A stretch of 64,000 nucleotides of DNA, from the NCBI GenBank assembly GCA_034766995.1, contig CM068315.1:42540318-42604317 (forward strand), read 5' to 3'. The notes under the pieces were generated by a model, which did not search any database, was not told where the DNA came from, and worked only from the letters and a program-made list of their open reading frames with translations. The DNA is from Acanthacorydalis orientalis (lineage: Eukaryota; Arthropoda; Insecta; Megaloptera; Corydalidae). Position 1 is the stretch's first letter. The number at the start of each line of letters is the position of its first letter. A program made the translations under genes and the position numbers. Below are positions 45,231 to 56,570 of this stretch, in pieces.

Positions 45231-46458
45231 TTATTCGATGAACTTTTTTGATTCAAAATGAGTAACTAATATCCCAATATTAGTCCAAATATTAAGTTTC
45301 TTATCAATTTCTTTTGAATATTCATTCATTGAACACAGTGTTTCAAATAGTGGCGATGACTGTTCGATAAATTCAGCATCTGAAATTAGTATGATTTTAT
45401 TACAAATAGTTTTCTCAATATATTTGTTATAATTTAGATACAAAAACAACAAATTGTTTAAGACCTGCATATTCAAATAATTTAAAAATAATTATATAAC
45501 AGTACAAAATTATTTTTCCATTTTTTCAAATATTTTTTTATAGTATACCTTGAAATGAAACAGAAATATTAAATAAATGCATAATACTATAAAGTGTAGA
45601 CCACCATTTGATTTTCCATACACATTCAAAATATTCTTGTGTTTCTGAAGCACAATTAATTATAAAATGGCCAGTATCTTTCTAAAAGAAAATATTTTGC
45701 ATAATTTAATTTAATCAAATTTTATATAAAATAATTTATAATTTTTATAAATATATAAAACAATTACATCTCTGTGTATTTCAAAGATATTTGGAAATTT
45801 TTGTATCAGATCAATAAGAATATCATTTCGTTTCTTAGTTAATATTGCATATAATTGGAGTGTATCAAATAACAATTGCAAAGATCCTATACGTTTTGAC
45901 CTATTAAAAACATCTTGTATTTCTTCATCATCATAATCATTTGACATTAACAAACCACATGGAATTACTTTTATCCCATTTTTATATTCTAAAGTAATAA
46001 ATTCAACTTTAAAATTATAATTTTCTGTAATTCCATCCGCACTGTAAATTTTTTTATGTAAAACATCGCCATCACTATTTTCAGGTTTTAATACTTTAAC
46101 TTCTACGTTTGAAAATTTAAATCCATTAACCTGTTCAATAAAATCGAGAATTTTTATTAATTTCTTACTTGAATCTGGTTCAGGTGCTGGTATCCTTCTA
46201 CAATTAAAGAACATTTGTATTAAATATTTTTATAGATAATGAATAAACCTACATATCTGCTGGTTGTAGATTTACAGATGTTTTTTCAATTTCTGTTTTT
46301 TCCTCAGTTTTAATAGATTGTTTTAAATTGTTCAATTCTTCTTGCAATTTATCTCTTTCTAACTTGGTGATTTTAATTAATTCTGCGTGATCTTCCATAG
46401 CACTTTTTTTTCTCCTTACTATGATAGTTTTATTAATTCTTGGGCTTTTTCTTTTCAT
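45231..46458 (-). CDS. CENP-P-like centromere protein (four exons)
   Basis: Exons on the minus strand: 46458-46253, 46197-45768, 45681-45549 and 45464-45231 (stop TAA); introns of 55, 86 and 84 bp. The N-terminus is basic (MKRKSPRINKTIIVRRKK), then a predicted coiled coil (LERDKLQEELNNLKQ). The middle has LDFIEQVNGFKFSNVEV and NYNFKVEFITLEYKNGIKV, then RIGSLQLLFDTLQLYAILTK and LIQKFPNIFEIHRD. The third exon gives FECVWKIKWWS and the last SPLFETLC. This order matches the family plan of CENP-P: coiled coil, then a double-RWD fold with the helix before KYPN and a VWRI strand. CENP-P is part of the CENP-O/P/Q/U complex of the inner kinetochore. Exons 3 and 4 do not join in phase with the best donor (GTATAC at 45548); a weaker GTTTCA donor in exon 3 would restore the frame. 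The initiator could be the ATG at 46458 or an internal ATG. AATAAA overlaps the stop. The identity is moderate-confidence pattern recognition. Confidence 0.55.
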
Positions 46459-46874
46459 ACAAACATCACACCGACTTCGTAACAAAACTTTAAACTGCTG
46501 TCACATTTAAAACAACTTTTTCTTTTTTAAAAACCTTACAGTTATGCCAATATCAAAAAGAAATAATGTCAAATATTCAAGAAATATAATTACCCTACAA
46601 AACAGTTTAGCATATTACAAGAATGCAGTTATTTATGTGAAATCCATTGTCTAACAATTATCTTACAAGTTATTACAAAAATGACCTGTGGAAGTATACC
46701 GCCAAACTAAAAATATTTTAGTAGTTTTAAAATGATGAATTAAATATAATTGATATAAAATTAGTTAACACATGATTTTTAATGCTTTATTACTAGAATT
46801 AATAAAATTTACACTTTAAAAAATAAGAAAAAGTAAATAAAGCTAACAAATTCACTGACATTAAAATACAAAAC

Positions 46875-46880
46875 TTTATT
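46875..46880 (-). terminator. Polyadenylation signal of TMEM177
   Basis: AATAAA on the minus strand, only 8 bases after the TAG stop at 46889-46891, implying a very short 3' untranslated region. Confidence 0.5.
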
Positions 46881-46888
46881 AAAATTCT

Positions 46889-47943
46889 CTATTTCGTTTC
46901 AAAATAACTTAATCTAATGGTGATTGGTAATTTTTTTTGCCGAATGAAAAAGTTTTCATTCCCATACACACTGTACATGTTTTCTCCAGTTTTACCGAGT
47001 AATTTTCTTAATGCAACATTTCTTTCCAATGTTTTTTTATAAAATTCACAACCGCCTCTAACAAAAACAGGATTTATTTCTGACAATTCTTTATCTGTTT
47101 GTGTTTCATAATAGATTTGAGTGAAATCTTTTAAAAGTGAATATACACCAACACCAAATAATCCCAAAATTGAGTACAAAATGAGTCTTAAACCGGGATG
47201 TCTAGTAAATAAATTTAATTTTTCATTATAATAACGAGAAAACATATATACAAGACCTATAGAAAATATAGGATACGATGTATCTAAGATACACTTAAAA
47301 TTTCTTCTAAAATTTATTTCCCGGGCAAGAGCAAATAACTGAGCATCCTCAGATAATATCAAAGAATCTAAAAGTTGCTGTGCTTCAGGTAAATTCCAAT
47401 CCACTGGCTCATTTTTAACCTAAAAATTAATACTCAAAAAAGTCTTTTATTGAAAGTTATTTGAAAAAGTCTATACCTTAATTAAGGATTTTTGTACTTT
47501 ATCTTTCGATTCGTATGAAAAATTTAACGGTATTCCTACTATACTACCCCAACGAGTGAATGTTGTACCAGCACTAAAAACTTCAAAACCAAATACAGAA
47601 AACGGTTTAATAATTCGTCGTTCATACTCTGGCACGTCTAATAAATTTAACGCTTTTTCAAATCGATTTAAGACTTCTTTTGAAATAGGTACAGCAACCC
47701 CAGCTCTACAGAGAAAATGAAAATCAACATAATGTTGTATTTTGATAACAACATAACCTAGTCATACTGATATAAATGTATTATTTCTTTATATTTGTTT
47801 AAAAATACTGTGTTCGATAAAATATTAACACCAGCAATACTGATTCCTAAAGTACAAGTTGCTCCCAATACAAAATTTCTTCCTGCTCGACCACTAAACC
47901 AACTACTGGCTCGTGATGCCATTTTAAATGCACTTGTAGTCAA
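46889..47943 (-). CDS. TMEM177: TMEM177, mitochondrial inner-membrane COX2 assembly factor
   Basis: Three exons: 47943-47768, 47705-47477 and 47419-46889, with introns of 62 and 57 bp (GTATGA to gtag; GTATAG to ttttag). Together they encode 311 residues, the same length as human TMEM177. In the family the protein sits in the mitochondrial inner membrane and stabilises COX20, the chaperone of newly made cytochrome oxidase subunit 2. Visible features: an N-terminal hydrophobic segment (about 23-45), SVFGFEVFSAGTTFTRWG and GIPLNFS in exon 2, VDWNLPEAQQLL near 141, and SEDAQLFALAREI. Two membrane segments follow near 178-197 and 211-231. The signature GGCEFYKKTLERNVALRKLL lies at about 257-276, followed by GENMY. 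The first ATG is chosen; a second in-frame ATG seven codons later is possible. The CENP-P-like gene starts about 430 bp downstream on the same strand. Confidence 0.93.
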
Positions 47944-49802
47944 ATGCCATAAATGAATACAAAATATTTGGTTTTAACATTAACTAGTGATACTCAAACT
48001 TTAATATTTTTGAACCAAAAAGAAATTTTAATCTAATTATAACTAATTCAAGACATATTTTTAATTTTTATATAAATATTTATATATTACTATAATTATA
48101 ATTATTGCTGAATTTGATCTGAAGAAAATCTTTATTATAATCAAAATATATCACCATTGTTTAAAAAAGAATATAAATAAATATATTGAATGTAATAACT
48201 ATAAATATATATTTTTTTGTGTAAATAAATACAAAACATAAATATTTACCTCAATGTAAGTCTATGAAAAATGTTCAATTGTAATGAAACATTTTAGATT
48301 GTTGTTTACACGTATTTCAATACATCGCCACATTTTAAAAACACTAAATATAAAATTTTGATTTCATAAACAGACTTTTATTGGTTTGTTTAAGTTATTT
48401 AAATATTTATTGAAACAGAAAAAAACCCAAACAAAATATAAATAAATACAAGCTTTTGTTTTTATATATGCAACTTTGGGTGCATATATATCAAGAAGGT
48501 TATAATATTCAAACTTCAATTTTGTCAATCGTTTCCCTGTTTGTCATAAAATATCTAAAAGATCTGTTAGTGCAATTAATTTCATTAATTACGTTTTGAA
48601 TAGGATTAGAATATATTATTCAAAGAATGAACAGAGATAAAAAATAAATAATTATAAATGTTTCTATTTGAATATAATTTATTATTATTTTCGACTTTAC
48701 ATAGCTTCACAGTTTATTAAATTATATTTATCTTATAAACAAAAACTTTTTAGGAGCCAGCTTATACACAAATCTACATAAAATTGATGAAATTTATTTA
48801 CGTCCAGCTTTAGACTGATTCTTGATTTCTTTGATATTGAATTTCAATGGCTTTTTTAATATAAATCAGAATACTTATCTCAATGATTATATACTAGATT
48901 TAAATAGATGTGTTTAATAATGTTAGACATAGAACGAGATTAACATTAATTCAAATATTAGTCACTGATAAAATATATGAACTGTAGTAAATATAATTTA
49001 ATTTAATTATTCATTCAATTATTTTATTTCTATGTTTAAAAAATTAATTCAAGACGTTATCTCCTTTTTTAATTAATGATTTCTGGAAATTCGGACGTGA
49101 TTTTTTTAAATTTTTCAATCATTCGCTTCTAGTTTGAATAATATAGATCCAAACTGCATACGATCAATGAAAAGTGTAACTTAATTGATGTTTGTTTGTT
49201 TAATTTGTATGTTGTATAATTTTGGACATGAATGACTAGATGTGTTAATTTATGGACGCATATTAATATATTAATAATTGTAACTGGATGAATTAACTCC
49301 TTCACGAATAACTAACATGATTATATTTGTTCCTGTAAATAAAATTACATAAGAAAATAAATATCATTTAAAAAAATTACAAATTGCTTATTTCAATTAT
49401 AAATTTAGTTTTAACATATCCGATTTAAACAATTTATAATTGTTTAACATTTTTTAGTAACATCAAATTTGCACATTAAATATGCACACACAAAATCGCT
49501 AAAAATTAAAATTCGTGAAAGAGGAAATAATCTACTTTATTCTAAAAAAAATACATTTAATTCTTATCAAATAAAAGAATTATCAAATTGAATATTTCTT
49601 TTAATTGACAACAGATTATGAAATTAAGAAAGATTCAAGGTTTATATTAAATATGAATTAGTATACTTCTTTCTTCAAACTCCTGAAAAATGGAATATAG
49701 ATATTTACCTTATTGATGCTTAATATCAATTTTAAAGCCCGTAAACTTGAAGACACATACAGATACTTCAAAAAATCGGTATTATTTTATTGAATTATTT
49801 CA

Positions 49803-49865
<63 letters not shown>

Positions 49866-50188
49866 CAGTGATTATATAATTGATATTAAATATTATACAA
49901 TTTTATAGTAAGATATTTACATAATCAGTACATCATTTATAATTGATATGTAAAATAACATAAAAAATATAAGATTTTTGATGAAAATACAGTCTTAAAG
50001 ATCATTATTACCTATTTTTAAAAATCGTATTTGAAAATTGTTTATACAAGTTTTTGCATTATATTTATTATTTTACACGAGGTTCTTTTTATTTTATGTT
50101 TACAATAAACCTGAAATGTCAGATTTATTTTACATAAATTCGTTTACGTTAAAAATTATAGTTAATCTGTAAAATTAAATTCATTGAT
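47944..50188. other. Region upstream of TMEM177
   Basis: AT-rich DNA with no recognised gene. It includes the TMEM177 promoter side, a (TA)n array at 49803-49858 and presumably the 3' untranslated region of the exon ending at 50189. I see no further structure. Confidence 0.55.
49803..49858. repeat. (TA)n microsatellite
   Basis: About 55 bp of TA. Confidence 0.95.
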
Positions 50189-50272
50189 TTATACTACTTC
50201 AGTATTATACACTGGATGCTTATACACTGTACGTGTTATGGCAATACGAGAAAGTTGATTGTTTTCTCCGCC
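50189..50272 (-). CDS. Candidate terminal exon of an unidentified gene
   Basis: On the minus strand a good acceptor (gattttttcag) is followed by 27 codons and TAA. The peptide begins GGENNQLSRIAITRTVYK and ends HPVYNTEVV. The exon is clearly richer in G+C than its flanks and its residues are not the I/Y/K/N-rich mix of random AT-rich frames. The C-terminus -TEVV could fit a PDZ-domain ligand. Upstream exons are not identified; they would lie at higher coordinates, perhaps beyond the PP1 regulator gene. The gene family is unknown to me. Confidence 0.4.
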   Translation of the reverse strand, partial: GGENNQLSRIAITRTVYKHPVYNTEVV

Positions 50273-51050
50273 CTGAAAAAATCATTGCGACTAATTCATG
50301 TCAGAGAGAAGAATCTTGAAATGAATCACAATATTTCATACGATTTTAATTGTCGTGTAATAAATAAACGAATGCCAATTTGATATAATTTCAATTAATC
50401 CTCTATGGCAATAATGTCGAACGTTTTAGGAAAAAAATTATAAAGTTACGTAGCATTAATGAATTATAAGCAGTATACACAATGTTAACACCCTAAATTA
50501 AAGTATTATCCATATTATTATTTTTAATACAAAAATGAGATATTATACATAGCTATGCAGTAATCAAAAAGTAATCATGCAGTAATGAAAATCCGATAAA
50601 AATAAATAGAACACATTATGCGCATTAGATTAAATCAGTTCAAGAATTCTGACCACATCATCCCCCAATAAGCTTTCACATAAATTAGCGCCCTAAAACT
50701 CCAATAACCAACCAATCTTCATATAGATTTTTTGAACTAAATGTCAAAGAATCTACATTTCAAAGAATTAAGAAAATTTATCTGAAGACAACAATCTTAA
50801 AACCAGTTGTAGAACGTAAGAATTCTGCCAAGGCCTTAAGAATACAAATGAAATGATATCAAATATCTTATATACAGAAAATACAATAACGATAATAATA
50901 ATTTATTGTATAACTCTCGAATTAAGCTTCGAAAGATCAAAAATTGCAATTAAAAATTAACCATAAAATTGCTAAAACACATTTCGATAAACCATTGAGT
51001 TTCAACGCAGTTTTATTTTTCGATTAATGATTATGAATGTATATACATGC

Positions 51051-51058
51051 ACACATAT

Positions 51059-51111
<53 letters not shown>

Positions 51112-51127
51112 CAGATAGATAGATAAA
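51051..51127. repeat. (CA)n-(TA)n-(GATA)n compound array
   Basis: CA units, about 35 bp of TA, then ATAGATAGATA. Confidence 0.95.
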
Positions 51128-51321
51128 TAAAAAACCATAGTGTCATAGTAAGCGGTATTTACATTTGTTAGAAGTTGAATTTTGTATCACTTAACTCAAA
51201 TTATTAGAAAATGTTTTTCTGTTTACATATCAAGTAAAAAGCAAAGCATGCAAATTGATACAAGCGATATTAATATATTCATCTATTAAAAAGTTCGTGT
51301 ATTATTGCCTAAAGGATGCAA

Positions 51322-51400
51322 TTAACCCCTGAAGTGGGTATGACAAATATATCCGTCTTGTCCACTTATTATCCACGCAAACACACACTTCAGGGGTTAA
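51322..51400 (+). mobile_element. TTAA-flanked MITE P1, intact copy
   Basis: 79 bp including flanking TTAA at 51322-51325 and 51397-51400. The ends CCCCTGAAGTG and CACTTCAGGGG form a perfect 11-bp terminal inverted repeat. The interior CCGTCTTGTCC is shared with the copy at 41974-42048. It is too short to encode anything; a piggyBac-type transposase would be needed in trans. Confidence 0.88.
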
Positions 51401-53126
51401 TAATTAATATCTCAAGAAAAAAAAGTCAAAAAATAAAATAGTATTTACATTACTCAAGTCTATATCAGTAAAAAATTAACGAACCTGATCTCTACTGGAA
51501 CTTGCAACATTCAATTGGAATCAATTCGAATTGAAACAACTTGAAACGGTGATTATATTTTAAAAGTGGTTTCATTTTATTTAAATCAAGTATACTTGCA
51601 TCAAACGCAGTTAGACAAATGAAAACGTCACTGTAAACGAGTGCTTTTTAAACAAGTGATTGAAATGAAAGCTAATTGAGGTTCCGCACCGAAAATGCCA
51701 AAAAAGATCATGATATCAATCAATAAATTTTATATAAACTCATTTGATAACGTTTTATATTTTCTTAGAAATGATATTTTCATATTTCCTACACAACCAG
51801 AAGCTTATATTTCGATTTTTTTATTAATGGCGAAATCTAAGTTTGTACGGGACATGAAGATTTTTGACTGCTGCTCTGTATATATATATATAGCCATCGT
51901 TCACTTTCCTTAATTCGATAAACACACTTTATAATTGCAATTTTTAATTTCATCTTATCTTTTTTAACGTCTTTTTAGACTGTATAATTAATTAAATAAA
52001 TACTATTTTTAATAATTAGATCTATAAACGAAATTCAGAAAGAAACATCTGAAATATACTTAATTGACTATTATAAGGACAATGATATTAAAACTTACGA
52101 ATATTTAAGGAACTTACAAGTAATACAATAATGATATATTTACTTCCAAATGGATAACAATTTAATTACTAAATTTGAAATTCCAAACGAATGGTTTCGT
52201 AAAAACATTACTTTTAAGTTTTAATATTTGTAAATTAAATTCTTTTTTATGTTGTCTAAAAACACACTATAAGTTTAATTTTGAATTTAAATATCTAAGA
52301 CGAAACTTCAACATTTTTTTAACATTTTAAACCTGACTGTTTATCCTATCATATGTTTTTTAGACATTGCAATCCATTTCATGAATAATAATAAACAGAA
52401 ACTGCATCATTACTCTATAGAGTATGAATATGTTTTATAGAAACGTTATTTTTTTTTTAAAAAAAAAACATTTATTTTCCAAATGTATATTTCAGTAGTA
52501 TTGTTATATTTTAACATAATCACACACTGCTTTTGTACGAGATTTGACAACAGAATCGAATATTGAATGCACGGTTTTAGGTTACTAATTGGTTTTATTA
52601 AAATTATTTTATAACTCTACCGAGACTTTTGTTTTTTCACATTTTTTGTCATACTATAATGTTTACACTCTCACAAAAGTCAATTATCAAACACTGAATC
52701 CTACTTTATTGTATTTAAAACTGAATCACTATTATCTACATATCAACAGCGTATATACAAATAAAATCAAGTAAGAAAATACTTATATAAACTATTTATT
52801 AAAATCATTTCATATAATACAAACTTTATCTCAGTACTTCCCCATTCAGGTACTTCATAAGCCAACTTGTCAATATCACTAATTAACAGAATTTTTCCCA
52901 TTCGTGTCCGTCAAATATATCTTTACAAGAATAAAGAGGTATATTTAAACACCAATAAGAATTTCGAAGGTACACTACTTAATTGTATTTACGTTTAAAA
53001 AAATAAGTTACTGTTAGATAACTGAAAAATAGACTCTGATAAAATATATAATGAACATTGCAAATATATCGACGTTAAACTACAATCAATTTAATAAAAT
53101 TTGTAAAATTAACCATTATTAAAATT

Positions 53127-53128
<2 letters not shown>

Positions 53129-53174
<46 letters not shown>
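53129..53174. repeat. (TA)n microsatellite
   Basis: About 45 bp of TA. Confidence 0.95.
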
Positions 53175-53176
<2 letters not shown>

Positions 53177-53959
53177 CTCATTTATATTTATATATATAAA
53201 ATCAGAAATTATGAAGCTAAACAACACTTTACGATATATAGTTGTAATTCATAATTATTTTCATATAACAACAGTATTTTTTCTTTTAATTTCTTTACAT
53301 CTAATCATCCATTTACTTTTGCAATATTAATAATTTCAGTGCAAGAATTTTAATGCAATGGAAAAAAGTGATTTTTCTTTTATTTATTCGAACTATACAT
53401 AAATATTCTTATTTATTTAGATAATGAGCAGATATATTTTTCTATGTTATTCGTTTTATACACCGAATCATTTCAAACGACTATTGCATTAAGTTTTACA
53501 CATTCGTAATCGTGACGATGACTTAGTAAAGAAAAAATAAAACAAAACGAATTACATTCGTATATCAATCTTTATCGTTGGTTTAAAAAAATATTATTGA
53601 TAAATGATAGTGCCAAAAGCCTTTTTACAATATCCATTCACACTAATAACAATATATATTCATTTGAAAAGGCACCATAAAATATATTTAAATTTTCTTC
53701 TGATAGTGTTACTGCATTTTATAGGAAAATATATTTTCATTAATTAAACATACATTTCTGTAAATGAGTCAATGGTGAAAGCAACAACTGCCAACTGTTC
53801 GTACTCGATAAAGCTTTTAGAACTATCGGTACGACTCGTAAATTGAAATCAAAACATTATTCTTCTCTTCTTAAACTTAATTCTTCTCGAGACGCGAGAT
53901 TTAATGCTAATAATATATCAGATATTCGCTCATCAGTCGAGTGTGTAGTCGTTGGAACA

Positions 53960-56570
53960 CTAATAAAATGAAGCACCGCATCCGTCCCAATGTTCTTCTG
54001 GTGCCGTGATCGGCATGTAGGAGCTGTGCGACGACGACGGTAGACATTGGAAGCAGTAATTTGCGCCGTTGTTATTATCCCAGTACTGGCAACCTTTACA
54101 TTGGAAACGAACTGCGAATTCTATACGCTGGCCAACGGAAATTGTATGCGCGTAAAGTAAAAATGAAAACTTGTCCGAGAATCCGTCACAGGTGTTCGGC
54201 ACGTACGTCGCTTGCAGATCTGCGAAATTTTTCCACGAGTCTAACGTATAACGTATGTGCACAGACTTGTGAAAATCTAAATTCCTAACACGTACAGTGC
54301 CCGATATACTCAACGTTATCGTATCCTGTACGCACGCGTTTTCTAAACAACACTGTCGTTCTCTTACTCGGTCAATGAAATCTGTTTGTCCTCCAGGCTG
54401 CTGGAACAACGGTACCAGAACTTTGTCTGGTTTCTGACCTTTCGTTAGCGAGTTCATCGCTAAATTCGAACCAGACATCGGACAAATTTCCGATTCACTC
54501 GACGAACCGACACTAATGTCGGCGTCCAATAAATCTTCGAACGCGGACGTTGGAATTTTTGGTATTTCGTCGAGGAACGTTCTAACGTCTGCCAGATCCA
54601 ATCCCAGGACATCTGCAAATCTTACGATTTTCTTTCGCCCCGGTGTTCCCGGTGGAGTTTTTCCTGTTTTCAAAGAGGAACATCTTCTGACGCGTGGTAT
54701 CCTTTCTTCTATTTCTTCATCTTCTTGATCGCTATGCGTTTTTTCATTGTCTTCTTTCCTTATAGTACTTTCACACAACTTAGTCTTGTCCTCAATACAA
54801 ACTTCATCGACGATCACTTCTGCTTTTGTTACACACGTTTCAGAATTTGTTCCGTTGTCATCGGCCGACAGAACCGTCGGAGCGGTTACTTCTACTTGTG
54901 GAATCGTCGAGAGGCAATCTAATGTAACAGTCATTTCGTTTGGAATATTTATAGAACAGCAATACGTCTCTTCGATATTATTAAATTCTTTTGAAGTACA
55001 TATATTTTCATCCTCGCTACAACATTCACCTACTGTTTTGTCAGCATCTTGATGCGCGTTGTCCCCTTCATCAGTCTCTTCATATGCTTTCACCGATATT
55101 TCTTTATTTAATATTTCATCTGTATTTACAACATCACAATTTTCCGGACTGTCGTCTCTTTCTAAAGTTGCAATTGCTTCGTCTTTTTCTAACATTTCAA
55201 CCTCTTCGTCTTTCTCTAACGTTTCCTCTTCCGCTTCATCTTTTGTATCTGTTTCGTGCTTTTCATTTTCCGGCGTGTTCGTTTGAAGAATACTTGATAT
55301 ACTGCAGTCCGTGCAATTGCTTAAGGAATCGTTTTCTTCTGTTAAAGACGATACATCATCCAAATCGTGTTCATCGTAAAATGTCGCAGATTCAAGTGGA
55401 TTGACTATAATATTTACAGGACTGTTTAATACCAAACTATTCCGTTCATTGTGACGCTCTTCAGGTGACAACGGCGGTAAGCCGTTCATTAAAATCTCCC
55501 CTGTTTCTTTCGGACTGTTTAAAATATTCCGATGTACGTTAATTTTCAAATCGTTCGCAATATTTGTTTCATATTCGGACACTCGAAGTGTATTAGGTTT
55601 ACGATTGGCACATTGTGATTGAAGTTCCGTTTCTGTATTCTCTGTGTCAAAATACTCACTGGTATCCGAATCGCCGGGCGTTTCTTCGGTCACTGGCGAG
55701 GAAAACGAATAACCGGAATCAGGATCAGAACATCGTATGATTTTTGTAGTTGACCCACTGCACTGACACGTATCGTGATGGATCGGCAATTCATCTTTCT
55801 GGTTAGTGATTAGTCGTGTGAATTCGCTTTCTGGAATTTCTTCGACAGGACTTCCGGGCGATTCGAAAATACCTAAATCGAAGAATATGTCACTGTCGGA
55901 ACTGTGACGGGGTTGTAAGTTTGTTACAGGGTTTGGCGCTTCATTGGTCGCTAGCCAAGTGTTCTCGTCTGTATCTGGACTGGAGGTATGAGATCCATCG
56001 CCTCCACCCACATCATGCGCTCCGAGGGATCGGAGCCGACTGTGCAAGCGGCGCGCGAACGCTTCCGCGCGACCTCTGCAGGACATCGGGAAAAACGACC
56101 CTAAACCGCACTGCCGGTCCGTGGTCATGGGACGGTTCAATTCGAAGTCAATGTCTTCTTCTGAAAGCAATTTCGATACGTCTGTGTGCGGACAGTCGTC
56201 GATTTCTGTGTGAACACCGTTCGAAAGACAATCACGTTTGGTATTGTTATTTTTGGAAAAACACGTGGCACCTTCGAGATGTGTTAACGATGGTCTCGAC
56301 GATTTATCCTTGTCGTTTGTGTACACATTAGGGAAAATGTCAGAATTCGTATTTGTTTCAGGTGTCTGTCTGAGCTTATATTCTAATACTTGTGGCGTTC
56401 GGCCATTTCGTTCAAAGTCTGTCCGTTCGGATTTTATAGTTGCATTCGGATGAGTGTAGTTATTGAGGACGGCTCCTCCGTTCAAATGTTGATGTATATT
56501 ATTCGATGCAGTTTTTTGACGGTGAGACGTCGTTGACACGGGAAGTGTGATATTGTGTTGTTGGGGCGGT
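53960..56570 (-). CDS. Protein phosphatase 1 glycogen-targeting regulatory subunit (PPP1R3/Gbs type), last exon
   Basis: One exon of 2611 nt encodes 869 residues to the TAG stop; the acceptor is cttttgcag and the junction is phase 2, so at least one upstream exon is missing. Proteins of this family bring PP1 to glycogen, where it activates glycogen synthase and restrains phosphorylase. The PP1-docking RVxF motif appears as KIVRF (54617-54631), followed by ADVLGLDLADVR. The C-terminal glycogen-binding CBM21 domain (about 54370-54040) shows ISGTVRVRNLDFHKSV, DSWKNF, DKFSFLLYA and YWDNNNGANYC. The long N-terminal half is low-complexity, rich in Ser, Thr, Asp and Glu, with an acidic repeat-like stretch (EEETLEKDEEVEMLEKDE), probably disordered. 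Vertebrate PPP1R3 subunits are often shorter; long forms occur in PPP1R3A and insect Gbs-76A. The exon is strikingly GC-rich against its flanks. The RVxF-CBM21 order makes the family call firm; which insect paralogue it is remains open. Confidence 0.9.

Larger units (their letters stand above)
50273..53959. other. Region between the 50.2-kb exon and the PP1 regulator
   Basis: Contains the TTAA-flanked MITE at 51322-51400, (TA)n arrays at 51051-51127 and 53129-53174, and a fragment GCGCCCTAAAACTCCAA near 50689 that is repeated at 31817. The right part (about 53300-53959) is probably the 3' untranslated region of the PP1 regulator. No other gene is supported. Confidence 0.55.

Noticed and set aside
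51695..51913. Open frame starting MPKKIMISINKFY
   Set aside because: Composition is that of translated AT-rich DNA and it ends in a TA array; no motif is visible.
52838..52901. Possible first exon on the minus strand encoding MGKILLISDIDKLAYEVPEW
   Set aside because: The residues look coding-like, but the only nearby donor (GTACTG) is weak and its phase does not fit the exon at 50272. Not enough to call.
54747..55404. Antisense open frames over the PP1 regulator exon (also near 54061, 55059, 55921)
   Set aside because: They are mirror frames of a long coding exon; the sense frame carries RVxF and CBM21 motifs.
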